Origin: Candidatus Zixiibacteriota bacterium
Lineage (GTDB): Bacteria > Zixibacteria > MSB-5A5 > GN15 > JACZUZ01
Direction: 5' to 3'
NCBI GenBank assembly: GCA_024280775.1
Contig: JAJRPM010000012.1
Location: forward strand, 62,001 to 126,000
Length of the DNA stretch: 64,000 bases
Shown: piece by piece, positions 19,745 through 29,116 of the stretch
Numbering within the stretch: position 1 is the stretch's first letter
Layout: each line of letters starts with the position of its first letter
The notes under the pieces: generated by a model
Database searches by the model: none
Seen by the model: the letters and a program-made list of their open reading frames with translations, nothing else
What the model was told of the DNA's origin: nothing
Made by a program: the position numbers and the translations under genes

Positions 19745-22060
19745 ATGAAATACAACGACAACGACCTCAACAACTCAATGTTCAATTTCGATTTCATCAG
19801 GGCGGATGAATCGAGTCAAAAGCAAGAAACGCCTGAGCCAATACATAGTGACACCAGCAAAGCTGTGAATGGAGTTGGTTCGGTGAAGGAATTTCAGAAG
19901 CTGACAACCGATTCAGATTCCAACAAGGGAAACGTTGCCTGTTCGATAGATGAGTTAGTAAAATTTGATGTTGAAATGGAAAAGGACGCTACATCCTATT
20001 TCACTCTCACTACCATGCAAGAGTTCAATATTGCCCCGGCGCATTTCAACTCCGCGAACGCCACGCTAACTGTTCTCTGCAAAGGACATCCCGATGAAGT
20101 CCTCTCGCTTAGATTGGAGGCCATGTCGATTTACCACAAGCCGGTGCGTATAGTGTTACAATCAGAAACACTGGATATAATTACATCTCTCATCGAGCGT
20201 ATCAAGAATAGTTCCATTGAAGAGGATAGCTCTACAGAGCCTTGGGATGACAATGTAAATACAAGCGCCACTGGAATTGAAAACTGCGAGTTAAATGACT
20301 CTTTTGCATGTGAGATATTCTTGGATGCAGAAAGCAAGTTTAACGTTGATGCCAGTAGTGATGATGTTTTTCAGCAACACGATTCGCCCGGTGAAACTTT
20401 TGAGGAAATGGCGCATACGGACGAGACTCAAGCTTCTGCTAATTCAGTTACCAGAAGAGCGCTGTTTGTGACTCCTGAGGCTTCTCTTAGTCCGCATTTG
20501 TTGTTTGCGATTCATGCAGAGAAAATCAGCCCGGTTATTGCATCTGATTGTGAGGAGGCGCTCGAAAAGATATCTAGCCAAGACATCAGTGAGGCGCTGA
20601 TTCATAACTCGCTTAGAGGCGCATCGCAAGAACTGGCGCTTGCGTTAGGCAAACGTCCCAACCCGATACCGGTGCGATATTTCAATTCAGAAGCCGGGCT
20701 ACTTGCCGGCGAGGTGTATGACCATCAATTGCTGGAGCTTTGCGAAAAGAGCCTTCTTTTTGGCGCCTATCTTCACAACACGCAAGACGCCGCAAGCTCC
20801 CTGGAGGATGCTCTGGATACACATGGCGCTGCAGTCGCCAAATTGTGTCGTGAGTTTTCAGAACACTACTCTCTGGCGCCTAATCTGCACCTTGCGCTAC
20901 TCTCTGCGGCCTACTGGCATGACTTGGCCAGATGCGATCTAAAAAATCCGGAAGACTACCAACATAGTGATATTATTTCTCTCTCTGCTAAGAGGATGGA
21001 GGCGCTTGGGTATCCCGCCGAGGTGATTAGTCTGCTGAGAGTGATGGCGAGTCCTAATCAAGCGCCTGAAAGCACAAATAGTGACACTCTGCTCGCTGGT
21101 AACATACTGGCTGTGTCCAATCACTATTGCCACAATTGGTTGAGCGATGCGCCATTTATCAGCTCTCAGATATCCGAGATGCGTAATGACATGCAGGACT
21201 TCAAAAACAACCTGTCACTTCCAGAAGTAGCCGACAAGTTATTTGACATCATACCGATAGACTCGGAAGCCGAACTCAATCAAACTGATGTTTTCAATGT
21301 GCATATTCTGGATATAACTTCTGACAGCGAATCTAACTACAGCGTTAAAATCTGTGATGCCTTACAGAGCGCTGGTTTCGACTCTACTGTTTCGCATACA
21401 GCCAATGAATGTGTGGAGAGCTGGATAGATTCAAAACCGCAGGCGCTAATGATATTGCAGTCAGGTAGCGTCCAACAAATGACTGATACTCTCTTCACGC
21501 TGGCTTTGGGAGGGATACAGTTTGACCGTGTTCTTACTATAGCGCTAACCACTGCGGACAAATTGGATCAAGCTTTTTGGTCGATAAAACACGGACTTGA
21601 AGATGTATTTCCGTTATCAATCAGTCCTGATGTTCTAATTGCAAAAATCTCTCGGGCGCAGAAACGTCAACAGGACGTCGACGACGCATGCCTGTCAATT
21701 CTTCAGGATATGGGCACTCACGGCTCATTGGAGGATATGAATCTAATAAAGTTGCTTGAGGCCTCACGTGATAGTTCAAAACCACTGAGGCTCAGCGCTA
21801 CTGCCCGCGGAAGACAATTCGTCGCCTATGTGCACAACAATACCGTCATCAGCGCCACCTGCGATGAATACACCGGCATTGACGCTATTGCCGCCAGCAT
21901 TGCCTGGTCAAAAGGGATTTGGAGTATCGACCCGATTGATGAAAATGAATTGCCACCGTCTAATCTGGGGATGAAGCTTGATTCAGTAATGCTGGAGGCT
22001 TGTTTGCAGTGTGACAACTCAGCCCGTAACTCATCTGCAGGCCCTGCCAGGAATAGCTGA
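19745..22060 (+). CDS. Multidomain signalling protein: MshEN-like, receiver-like, HD-like and DUF4388 segments
   Basis: No single family recognised; 771 residues without membrane segments. After a disordered 80 residues, about 88-155 resembles the T2SSE/MshEN N-terminal domain (IAPAHFNSANATLTVLCKG), which binds cyclic-di-GMP in some proteins. About 238-330 looks like a divergent receiver domain, about 360-440 like an HD domain with AYWHDLARCD and a further His in YQHSD but no HHExxDGxGYP, about 520-640 like a second receiver fold, and about 655-735 like DUF4388/PATAN (GSLEDMNLIKLLE). Phosphoacceptor Asp residues are not obvious. Convergent with the usher gene, 12 nt apart. Assignments are by pattern only. 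Confidence 0.75.
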   Translation: MKYNDNDLNNSMFNFDFIRADESSQKQETPEPIHSDTSKAVNGVGSVKEFQKLTTDSDSNKGNVACSIDELVKFDVEMEKDATSYFTLTTMQEFNIAPAHFNSANATLTVLCKGHPDEVLSLRLEAMSIYHKPVRIVLQSETLDIITSLIERIKNSSIEEDSSTEPWDDNVNTSATGIENCELNDSFACEIFLDAESKFNVDASSDDVFQQHDSPGETFEEMAHTDETQASANSVTRRALFVTPEASLSPHLLFAIHAEKISPVIASDCEEALEKISSQDISEALIHNSLRGASQELALALGKRPNPIPVRYFNSEAGLLAGEVYDHQLLELCEKSLLFGAYLHNTQDAASSLEDALDTHGAAVAKLCREFSEHYSLAPNLHLALLSAAYWHDLARCDLKNPEDYQHSDIISLSAKRMEALGYPAEVISLLRVMASPNQAPESTNSDTLLAGNILAVSNHYCHNWLSDAPFISSQISEMRNDMQDFKNNLSLPEVADKLFDIIPIDSEAELNQTDVFNVHILDITSDSESNYSVKICDALQSAGFDSTVSHTANECVESWIDSKPQALMILQSGSVQQMTDTLFTLALGGIQFDRVLTIALTTADKLDQAFWSIKHGLEDVFPLSISPDVLIAKISRAQKRQQDVDDACLSILQDMGTHGSLEDMNLIKLLEASRDSSKPLRLSATARGRQFVAYVHNNTVISATCDEYTGIDAIAASIAWSKGIWSIDPIDENELPPSNLGMKLDSVMLEACLQCDNSARNSSAGPARNS

Positions 22061-22072
22061 GTTCTTTGGCGC

Positions 22073-24781
22073 CTAATTATTGTCGGTTTCTACTTCTTTC
22101 AAGGCTGGAGAAAGCAGAAAGTCGATAGCTTCAATTGTCGAGCCACCCGGTTCGGGTTTGATTTCGAATTCAATTGACTGTGGGGTAGATTTGTAGCCAT
22201 AGGATTCAAGTTGACTAGGCTCCACATATGCGCGATAGCGTCCGGGTAGAAGACCCAGGTGATAGTATTCGCCATCATTAAAAGTTGCAACCTGAGTCAT
22301 AATATCACGCGAGATATTAAAAATCACTAACTTGATTCCTCCAACTCCAACCGGGCCAACATCGGTAGTTCTTCTAATAGAGCCACTGATGTCACTAGCG
22401 GTTACAACCGGAACCTTGATTGAGGTAACCATATTGGGATTAACTGCGACACGATAGTTCTCATGCAGTGGCTTCAACTGCGGATCATCAAGGCTGTACT
22501 CATCAATTTTGACAATGTATTCATCATAGGGCCGCAATCTGCTGTAGTAATACAAGTCATCACCACGTTTAGGCGCTCCACCTGCGCCGTCGATTTTTGC
22601 TCGAAGTCCTTTCAGCTCTTCTTCTCCTTCATCTTGCTGACCATTGTAGTTGTCATCAAGAAACGGCTTCACCACCGCAGCGCCGAGACCGACGCCATTG
22701 TTTCTATCAAAATAGACCGAGCCGGAATTCTGATCATAGTGAATTGAGCCGCGATATAGTTGATTGACACTTACGCCACCCGCCGATGTAATAGAGCGCG
22801 AGGTAAGCGAGGCGAAATCAGTTAGCATACTGAATGTCAGCATGGCGGTATTTGTTTTCAAGGCCGGGTTGCGTTCAAGCGCAAGAGTCACCTGCCCGGT
22901 TTTAAGGACACGACGACTTAAGAAAAGTCCATACTTAGTCAGCCCGCCTCTGGAGTGATTGTATTCAATACGTAGTTGAGGCCGCAATACTCGGGAGAGA
23001 GTGATAGTTGCAAACAACTGGCTGGAGATATCGTCTGAGCTGGAAACCAGAGATGAATTGATTTTGTACTTTCCCAGATAGTTCAGATTTATGCGAGGCA
23101 GTGATGCATTGAATCCATAGTTCATATTAGTGGTTTTGAAAGTCGGGAATTTGTCTATGCTGGTATGGAAGCGCACACCTACATTTTGATTCCAAATCTT
23201 GAACGGGCTGGAAACTGAAACTGTCAACTTGTCTATTTGCCGCAAGATATTTCGTTTTGAGGTTGAATCGAAATTTGTGTAGTTAACTGCAAGGTTTATG
23301 TTCGACTGGGTGTAACTAAGCCCAAAGTTTTTTTCATTCTTGGGGGACATAGATGTATTGAGTGTCAAATTGGACAACAGTTGAAGCGCCAACTCACCGG
23401 TGAACAATGTCTTTTCGTTTTCTGTCGGGGTCAAAGGCAAGTCCGCTCCAGCGCCGATGGTTAGATTCGACATTAGGCCATAAGAAACGCTGGCGTTGCT
23501 ATAGACACCTGAAGTATCGAAGATTTCTTGTTCCCCTACGCCAATATCATAATCGAATTGCCCACTAGGAATGAGATTGAACGGTATCCGACGATAACGC
23601 TCCTCTGTGCGCACTTCACCGTTGGGCCCGTACATTTTGAGAATAATCACCGATGCGCCATAGAACACATCCAGATTAAAGTCATATCTCCCTTCGGCAT
23701 CAGTGGTGGTAAAGTCCTTCAGCCGACCATCGACATATAACTCAACCTCCCAATTCGGCCCTAAATCTCCCGAGAGATTGACCGTCTCGAAGAACTTTCT
23801 TTGTGTTAGGGGCTTATTGGTGATTCGCCCACCGCGAATAGCTCGTGACAGACTTGATCCTACAAATACATCGCCGAGTTCCACTTGTGATAGCGCTGCT
23901 TTGTTATCAAAAAAACGTCGCCAGCGTATACGTAGTTGTTTGGAGTCGAAACCCTGCCGGGTATCACCTGCCATAGCGACATCAATATCCCCGCCGCCGA
24001 GCATTCCACCAATTGTAAGATTAGCGAATTGCTCTGCTCCACCGATTGGGTTTGCGGAAAGTGACCAGTCTGCCACTCCTGCGGCGAGATAACCACTCTC
24101 ACGAGCCAGAGTATGCACATCAGATACTTCAACCTCTTTGGCGCGTAGTTTCTTGTGAGCTAACTCTCGCTTGATTCTTTGGTAAGTGGGGAAACTTTTG
24201 TCCAGCGGCAGAAACACACGAAGCTCACCGAAATAGAATTTCATCGCGAATCCGAAATAGGGTTCGAATAAATCGACCCGCAAGTAGATTTCACCATTGG
24301 AGAAATGGAATTCAGAGCCAGCTAGAGGACCATCATAGAACGGAGAGCGAGCTTTGTGTCGTGTGATATCCAGTTCGAATTTTTCGGATTTTGAATTTAA
24401 GTAACCGGTTATACGTCCCTTGCTCTCAGAGAGTGAAGCATGCATGCCCAAGACGTCCAGGACTTTTAGAACCGGCATATAGATATCTGTTCCGTCGTAC
24501 TGTGCAAACAGGTCAACATTCAGAAGTCGTTGCACTTCAAAGTTGACCACAATTTCTTCGAACTCAGGTTGTTCAAACTCAGGAGTTGTTTCAAGATTAG
24601 ATGTAGTTGGTGAGACAGTAGCGCTGGTTTCCTGTGGTTGGCCAAAAACTGTAGTGTGACTTGATAGCACAGAAATAGCTATCACCGTTAGCAACAATTT
24701 TGGGCTGGAGACGCCGAACCCAAAGCGCTGCTGTCGATGCGCTCGTAAGAGAAAATCTCTGATGGAATGCGCTATTGTCAT
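22073..24781 (-). CDS. Outer-membrane usher-like protein of a chaperone-usher cluster
   Basis: Predicted pore through which subunits are assembled into a surface fibre. After a signal peptide comes an N-terminal domain (residues about 60-150), then a long beta-rich region typical of the barrel, interrupted by a plug-like Ig segment (EVELYVDGRLKDFTTTD, with TTDAEGRYDFNL). The C-terminus has an SdrD-like loop FLDDNYNGQQDEGEEE and a carboxypeptidase-regulatory/CnaB-like domain ending at PGRYRAYVEP. A GTG at 24796 is an alternative start; the ATG at 24781 has GAGG 5 nt upstream. Starts 31 nt after the chaperone gene. It is a divergent, alternative-type usher, not the classical FimD form. Confidence 0.85.
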   Translation of the reverse strand: MTIAHSIRDFLLRAHRQQRFGFGVSSPKLLLTVIAISVLSSHTTVFGQPQETSATVSPTTSNLETTPEFEQPEFEEIVVNFEVQRLLNVDLFAQYDGTDIYMPVLKVLDVLGMHASLSESKGRITGYLNSKSEKFELDITRHKARSPFYDGPLAGSEFHFSNGEIYLRVDLFEPYFGFAMKFYFGELRVFLPLDKSFPTYQRIKRELAHKKLRAKEVEVSDVHTLARESGYLAAGVADWSLSANPIGGAEQFANLTIGGMLGGGDIDVAMAGDTRQGFDSKQLRIRWRRFFDNKAALSQVELGDVFVGSSLSRAIRGGRITNKPLTQRKFFETVNLSGDLGPNWEVELYVDGRLKDFTTTDAEGRYDFNLDVFYGASVIILKMYGPNGEVRTEERYRRIPFNLIPSGQFDYDIGVGEQEIFDTSGVYSNASVSYGLMSNLTIGAGADLPLTPTENEKTLFTGELALQLLSNLTLNTSMSPKNEKNFGLSYTQSNINLAVNYTNFDSTSKRNILRQIDKLTVSVSSPFKIWNQNVGVRFHTSIDKFPTFKTTNMNYGFNASLPRINLNYLGKYKINSSLVSSSDDISSQLFATITLSRVLRPQLRIEYNHSRGGLTKYGLFLSRRVLKTGQVTLALERNPALKTNTAMLTFSMLTDFASLTSRSITSAGGVSVNQLYRGSIHYDQNSGSVYFDRNNGVGLGAAVVKPFLDDNYNGQQDEGEEELKGLRAKIDGAGGAPKRGDDLYYYSRLRPYDEYIVKIDEYSLDDPQLKPLHENYRVAVNPNMVTSIKVPVVTASDISGSIRRTTDVGPVGVGGIKLVIFNISRDIMTQVATFNDGEYYHLGLLPGRYRAYVEPSQLESYGYKSTPQSIEFEIKPEPGGSTIEAIDFLLSPALKEVETDNN

Positions 24782-24812
24782 CGTCACCTCACTCACCGAG
24801 GGGAGAGCTGAT

Positions 24813-25778
24813 TTACTGAACTGCTAGAGCTCTTGAGAGATCGTTGCCCGGGAGAATATCTTCAGCGGGAATATCCTTACGTCCCGATGTAGAAATCCCG
24901 ATTTCGACGTGATACGGTCTGGTGAAATCTCCATCGGTCAACGGAAGCTCAAGGCGACGTGTCAATTGGCGGTAGACAGCCAGTTGCACTGAAGTGTGGC
25001 TGATTTCTTTATCTGATGCATCGAGTAAACGACAGGCAAGAGTCCCAACATAGGAGCAATTGCTATTGGTTTTCATCGCCACCATTACGGATACTTTTTC
25101 ACCCTCTATTGTGGCGCTAGTCTCAGTGAGTTCCAGCTGTGGGGTCAGATTGCCTTTGCGATATTTTAGCATAATCGCAGTTTGCATAATCATGTTTAGC
25201 TTGGTGGTGATAGCGCCCTCTTCGGTAGGGGCAGGCAAGCTGGTTTCACCATCCTGCGAGCGGACTACCACGCGAGACCAGTATTCGCCCTCGGGTAGGT
25301 CTTTTGGGGGTCTGGCGCGAAATCGTACAACCTGCGAGCTATTAGGCTGAAGAACCATCTTGCGGGGGAAGGCTTTCACCCAGCCCAAAGCAGAATTTGG
25401 ATCAGTTACCGAACTATCGCTGAGGCGAACTGTGACATTCCCCAAGCTATCAGAAGTAGGGAGTCCAAAACTGAAGAACACTGTGACTTCCTGCGGCTTG
25501 TCAGTCGGATTCTGCACAGTTATTCGTCCAGTTCGTCCTTTGTCGGATATGAATACGACAGTTGGCGCAACCAGGACACCGGCTCCCGCACGTAGGGCGA
25601 GAATCGACAGGAATAACAGGCTCAGTAAAGTGTATTTACCCAACAGAAATCCCCGTCGAGTAGTGTTGGTACAACACTCGCCGGGGATTTCCTTCAGATT
25701 TGAAGGCACATTACTTAAAGGCTTTTGTGTCAAAGACTTTTCTGTCAAAAGCTCTGTGTTCAGCATGGTACTTAACAT
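24813..25778 (-). CDS. Periplasmic pilus chaperone (PapD-like)
   Basis: Two Ig-like domains that would hold pilus subunits in the periplasm by donor-strand complementation. The mature domain begins with AGVLVAPTVVFISD; the strand pattern RTGRITVQNPTDKPQEVTV and the G1-strand region VLQPNSSQVVRFRARPP are typical of fimbrial chaperones. With the ATG at 25778 the signal peptide would be preceded by about 45 polar residues. Much of that stretch is encoded by a long perfect-looking hairpin (25646-25691), and an in-frame TTG at 25643 with GGGGA upstream would give a normal signal peptide starting at the LGKYTLLSLL segment. The true start is therefore uncertain. Confidence 0.85.
   Translation of the reverse strand: MLSTMLNTELLTEKSLTQKPLSNVPSNLKEIPGECCTNTTRRGFLLGKYTLLSLLFLSILALRAGAGVLVAPTVVFISDKGRTGRITVQNPTDKPQEVTVFFSFGLPTSDSLGNVTVRLSDSSVTDPNSALGWVKAFPRKMVLQPNSSQVVRFRARPPKDLPEGEYWSRVVVRSQDGETSLPAPTEEGAITTKLNMIMQTAIMLKYRKGNLTPQLELTETSATIEGEKVSVMVAMKTNSNCSYVGTLACRLLDASDKEISHTSVQLAVYRQLTRRLELPLTDGDFTRPYHVEIGISTSGRKDIPAEDILPGNDLSRALAVQ
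25646..25691 (-). promoter_or_regulatory. Long stem-loop at the start of the chaperone gene
   Basis: GAAATCCCCG-T-CGAGT-A-GTGTTG pairs with CAACAC-T-CG-C-CGGGGATTTC around a loop of a few bases, giving a stem of about 20 bp with two mismatches. No T run follows, so it is not a standard terminator. It lies between the subunit genes and the chaperone/usher genes and covers a possible Shine-Dalgarno (GGGGA). Confidence 0.75.
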
Positions 25779-25921
25779 CCTATGTTTTCTTTTGGTGTTT
25801 CACCCGTCACCGACATCCATGCGGCTCTGGTCGTTTCTTCACGAAACAAATATGTCACGTTTTGGAATCTAGTTGTACAAAAACTTTACCCCTAAATTTC
25901 CGGTACTCCTACTTCACTAAA

Positions 25922-26482
25922 TCAGGTGCCGTTGTAAGCGACAGTCAAGATAATATCGCCTGTGTATGCTCCTGCAGTCTGATCAACAGTCGGAAGAACT
26001 TTTCCACCGAGGAACAAAGCCGCCTGGCCGCCGCCACCCATGGTGGTAGCCGCATTGATGTTATGCGGATCGGTATTCTGCCAACCAGTTCCGAAGGTTG
26101 TCGGAGTTGCGTTGGTTGTGGAATCCACAGAAGCGTCAGTGGCGCTAAAGGAAATAACCATACGATCGTCGCCTGTGGCCGTAGACATATAGTCTGGCAA
26201 CTGCATGTACATCGAAAGACCAGAGAGTCCCTGACCAGTGATTGTAAAAATGCCAGCCGCGGCGTTTGCATTTGAAATGGATTTACTCACGCCCTGAAAT
26301 ACATTGCCGAAAACCAAAGCGGCTGTCGAGGTCACTACCAATACAGCTTGTACCGAAGCTGTGGCAGAACCATTGGCAACATCCTGTGCATTGGCAACTG
26401 ACGGTTTCAACACACTGGCAAACCCTACGATAGTAGCGATGCTCACTAGGCGTGCTAGACTCTTACTAATTGAATTTCTCAT
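25922..26482 (-). CDS. DUF4402-like secreted subunit 1 (putative pilin)
   Basis: Putative structural subunit of the chaperone-usher fibre. Signal peptide with cleavage near VANAQ (about residue 33). The mature protein starts with an alternating hydrophobic strand (ATASVQAVLVVTS) followed by the DUF4402 core ALVFGNVFQG, and ends with GAYTGDIILTVAYNGT, with an aromatic residue close to the C-terminus as in donor-strand pilins. Close paralogue of the next gene. Ribosome site GGAGAG before ATG 26482. Confidence 0.85.
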   Translation of the reverse strand: MRNSISKSLARLVSIATIVGFASVLKPSVANAQDVANGSATASVQAVLVVTSTAALVFGNVFQGVSKSISNANAAAGIFTITGQGLSGLSMYMQLPDYMSTATGDDRMVISFSATDASVDSTTNATPTTFGTGWQNTDPHNINAATTMGGGGQAALFLGGKVLPTVDQTAGAYTGDIILTVAYNGT

Positions 26483-26627
26483 TACTCTCTCTCCCCCGGG
26501 GAAACCCTAGATTGGAACTAATATGTATGTTTACATTCTATTTTCTGTGTACTGCTTCTTGTAACTCAAATACTATTTCTTTGCGTTTTGCGCTCGTCAC
26601 CGGCTAACCAGCTCAGGAGACTAAACA

Positions 26628-27188
26628 TCAGGTGCCGTTATACGAAACGGTCAATATGACGTCTCCGGTATATGCTCCGGCTGTCTGGTCAACGGTCGGC
26701 ATAACTTTTCCACCGAGGAAAATTGCCGCCTGTCCACCGCCACCCATTGTTGTAGCGGAAGCAAAATTATGCGGATTGGTATTCTGCCAACCAACTCCAA
26801 AAGCCGCCGGGTTAACATTGGTGGTCGAATCAACTGAGGCGTCAGTTGTGCTAAATGCTACCACCAAACGATCATCGCCAGTTGCTGTAGACAAGTAGTC
26901 GGGCAACTGCATAAAAATCGCCAAGCCAGCTAATCCCTGACCGGTGATAGTAAAGACACCTGCATTCGCATTAGAATTGGCGATTGATGTTGGCACGCCT
27001 TGAAAGACTGTACCAAAGGCCAAAGCGCTGGTAGAGGTGACTGTCAAAACTGCCTGCACCGTGGCTGTTGCTTGACCTACTGCAACATCCTGGGCTTTCA
27101 CATTCCCTGACGACAGTCCCAGAGCAACCGTACAAATGGCGATAAAAAGCGCCTTCGGCCTGAAAATCCGTTTCAACTCTGCGTTCAT
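26628..27188 (-). CDS. DUF4402-like secreted subunit 2 (putative pilin)
   Basis: Nearly collinear with subunit 1 over the whole mature region (VQAVLTVTSTSALAFGTVFQGV, STATGDDR, TTMGGGGQAA, GAYTGDVILTVSYNGT), so a recent tandem duplication. Signal peptide ends near VKAQ. An upstream ATG at 27197 would sit one base from GGAG; the ATG at 27188 has GGAG 10 nt upstream and is preferred. No Cys in the mature part. Confidence 0.85.
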   Translation of the reverse strand: MNAELKRIFRPKALFIAICTVALGLSSGNVKAQDVAVGQATATVQAVLTVTSTSALAFGTVFQGVPTSIANSNANAGVFTITGQGLAGLAIFMQLPDYLSTATGDDRLVVAFSTTDASVDSTTNVNPAAFGVGWQNTNPHNFASATTMGGGGQAAIFLGGKVMPTVDQTAGAYTGDVILTVSYNGT

Positions 27189-27661
27189 TGCGTTCATACT
27201 CCGATGTTTAAACCTGTTATATCAACTTCTACTGCCAGGACTCTCTCACTGATGGAAGAGCTCAATAAATGGGCTATCCGACATACGTGATAAGATTTCG
27301 TCCACACTCTGTTTATTCGACACACAGTTCAAAACCTTTACAGTTCAGAACAACAATTTATTGCAAAGTGCAATACCGCCAATTGCGAAATGAATTTTCG
27401 GGGGCTGTCCTGATTGAGTTATTTGTATACCGAAGAAATGAAGAGGCAGACCAATTGAGAGCTTTCGCGCCGATTTGACTCGTATCTAATTTAGCGCCAA
27501 CGAGTTGCTCGTATTGAGCCAGACCTCAGGAGTTTTCAATACTGCGGGGATTGTGCCCAGGATGACATTGCTAGCTGGATGAGATGAATAGAGGAACAAT
27601 GCGAGAAAGGAAATAGTGGAGAATACTCAGTTGTTTCAATTTGAAAAGAGTCGAAATCAGA
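27189..27661. other. Long spacer inside the subunit gene cluster
   Basis: 473 bases separate subunits 2 and 3 on the minus strand, far more than other gaps in the cluster. I see no convincing gene (a 69-codon plus-strand frame at 27269 has no recognisable features) and no terminator. A second promoter for the distal half of the cluster may lie here. Confidence 0.5.
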
Positions 27662-28264
27662 TCAGGTTCCGTCATAGGCCACGCTGACAATAACATCACC
27701 GCTATAGGCTCCGGCCTTTTGATTCACTGCAGGAATTGCCCGACCGCCTATATATATGTTTGTCTGTCCACCCGAACCGATTACCACCGCCGCTGGAACA
27801 TTGCGCGGGTTTACGTTCTGCCATCCATCACCTGCTACTACAGTCGAGGGAGTAGTGTTGTTGGTGTCTACTGTGGCGTCTGTAGGGGAAAAGGCGATGG
27901 TCATACGGTCTGAGCCATCGGCAAGCGCCATATAATCTGGCATGACCATTGAGATAGTCAGACCAGCTGACGGGGCGCCGGTGATATTGAATATTCCGGA
28001 GAAGGCGTCTACATTGTTACCTATAGACTTCGCCACACCTTGAAACATGTTTCCGAATTGCAGATTCTGAGAGGCAAGAACCGCTAAAGTCGCTTGCACA
28101 TTGGCAATGGCAAGACCATTGGCCACATCCTGCGCTTTGGCCTCTTTCGAAAAGCCACAAGCAATACCCAGTGTCAAAATAAGAGCGCTCGCAGTTGAGA
28201 AGGCCTTGATACGAAATCTACCGGCGTTATCATATTGCGATATTTGGTTCATTGTTGCGTTCAT
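27662..28264 (-). CDS. DUF4402-like secreted subunit 3 (putative pilin)
   Basis: Same architecture as subunits 1 and 2: signal peptide ending at AKAQ, then DVANGLAIANVQATLAV, LQFGNMFQGVAKSI, and the C-terminal GAYSGDVIVSVAYDGT. The frame is open for 60 codons further upstream (to 28444), but the ATG at 28264 has GAAGGAG ten bases before it and begins a normal signal peptide, so it is chosen; a second ATG follows at 28252. More diverged than subunits 1 and 2. Confidence 0.82.
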   Translation of the reverse strand: MNATMNQISQYDNAGRFRIKAFSTASALILTLGIACGFSKEAKAQDVANGLAIANVQATLAVLASQNLQFGNMFQGVAKSIGNNVDAFSGIFNITGAPSAGLTISMVMPDYMALADGSDRMTIAFSPTDATVDTNNTTPSTVVAGDGWQNVNPRNVPAAVVIGSGGQTNIYIGGRAIPAVNQKAGAYSGDVIVSVAYDGT

Positions 28265-28511
28265 TGTTGCAGCGCTCCTTCGGAGTGTATATTCATGTAT
28301 AGCTCGTACGACAAAGGCGTTCTTAGTACATGATTCGACTACTACTTTCGGAGGTTTACGGCGCTGAATCCACTTTGTCGCCTGTAGTAGAAATCTGTTA
28401 CAGAGGTGAGCGTTAGATAGAGCGCCTCCAATAGCTTTGCGCAAATCCTATAGCAAAATGCTATGGATATTGCGCCATACTGCGTTCAATAAAACGTCAG
28501 TTGACTATTGG

Positions 28512-29030
28512 CTAATTTCCGGTATACACAACTGTCATCACTATTACGGCAGTGTAATTCCCGGCGACTTGGCTGAGTTTTGGAATCGCCATTCCGCCTA
28601 GCCAAAGTGTGATGCCATTGGAGCCTAATCGATAGGTAATTGTGTGCCAGGGGTCAATATTATCTAACGAAGGAGCGGCCTGGTCGGGAGTGGCGCTGGA
28701 ATCCAGGGCCGCATCGGTTTCTGTGAAAACCAACTGCATGTTACTGCCAAGATCATTCATGAAAGTTGGGAGTGACAGGTCTATGGTCAGCTCCAACCCT
28801 GCGGTTCCAGAAATCAGAAATTCCGCGGCGCCACCGGCTATTCGTTTGCTAACTGTCTTTGGTATACCTGGGAAGATATTACCGAAGACTAGATTGTTGT
28901 TCACGGTAATATTCTGGCTTCTGACAAGTGTAGGCGCTGAATATATCGTTAAGGAGCTAAGGAGAACCAAGCGAAAAATCATTCGCCTCGACCTGCGTCC
29001 TCTAATCCTTACCAGCTTCGCTTTATTCAT
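28512..29030 (-). CDS. DUF4402-like secreted subunit 4 (putative pilin)
   Basis: Shorter variant. Basic N-terminus, hydrophobic segment and possible cleavage at VRSQ, then NITVNNNLVFGNIFPGIPKTV, i.e. the DUF4402 core with a shortened N-terminal strand, and the C-terminal GNYTAVIVMTVVYTGN. ATG at 29030 has only a weak ribosome site; an internal ATG at residue 17 with GAGGCGA upstream would give a shorter signal peptide. The short N-terminal extension might mark an end subunit. Confidence 0.78.
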   Translation of the reverse strand: MNKAKLVRIRGRRSRRMIFRLVLLSSLTIYSAPTLVRSQNITVNNNLVFGNIFPGIPKTVSKRIAGGAAEFLISGTAGLELTIDLSLPTFMNDLGSNMQLVFTETDAALDSSATPDQAAPSLDNIDPWHTITYRLGSNGITLWLGGMAIPKLSQVAGNYTAVIVMTVVYTGN

Positions 29031-29116
29031 GTTCTCGCCCTGTGTTACTTACACCACAAAAGGAAAGATTAGATGAATCGGTGTTGTTAGTCAAAGATAA
29101 ACTGCGAGCACTAAAC

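Noticed and set aside
27269-27478. Plus-strand frame of 69 codons inside the pilin cluster spacer
   Set aside because: Opposite strand to the operon and no protein-like composition.
28265-28444. 60-codon N-terminal extension of DUF4402 subunit 3
   Set aside because: The ATG at 28264 has a strong ribosome site and begins a proper signal peptide.
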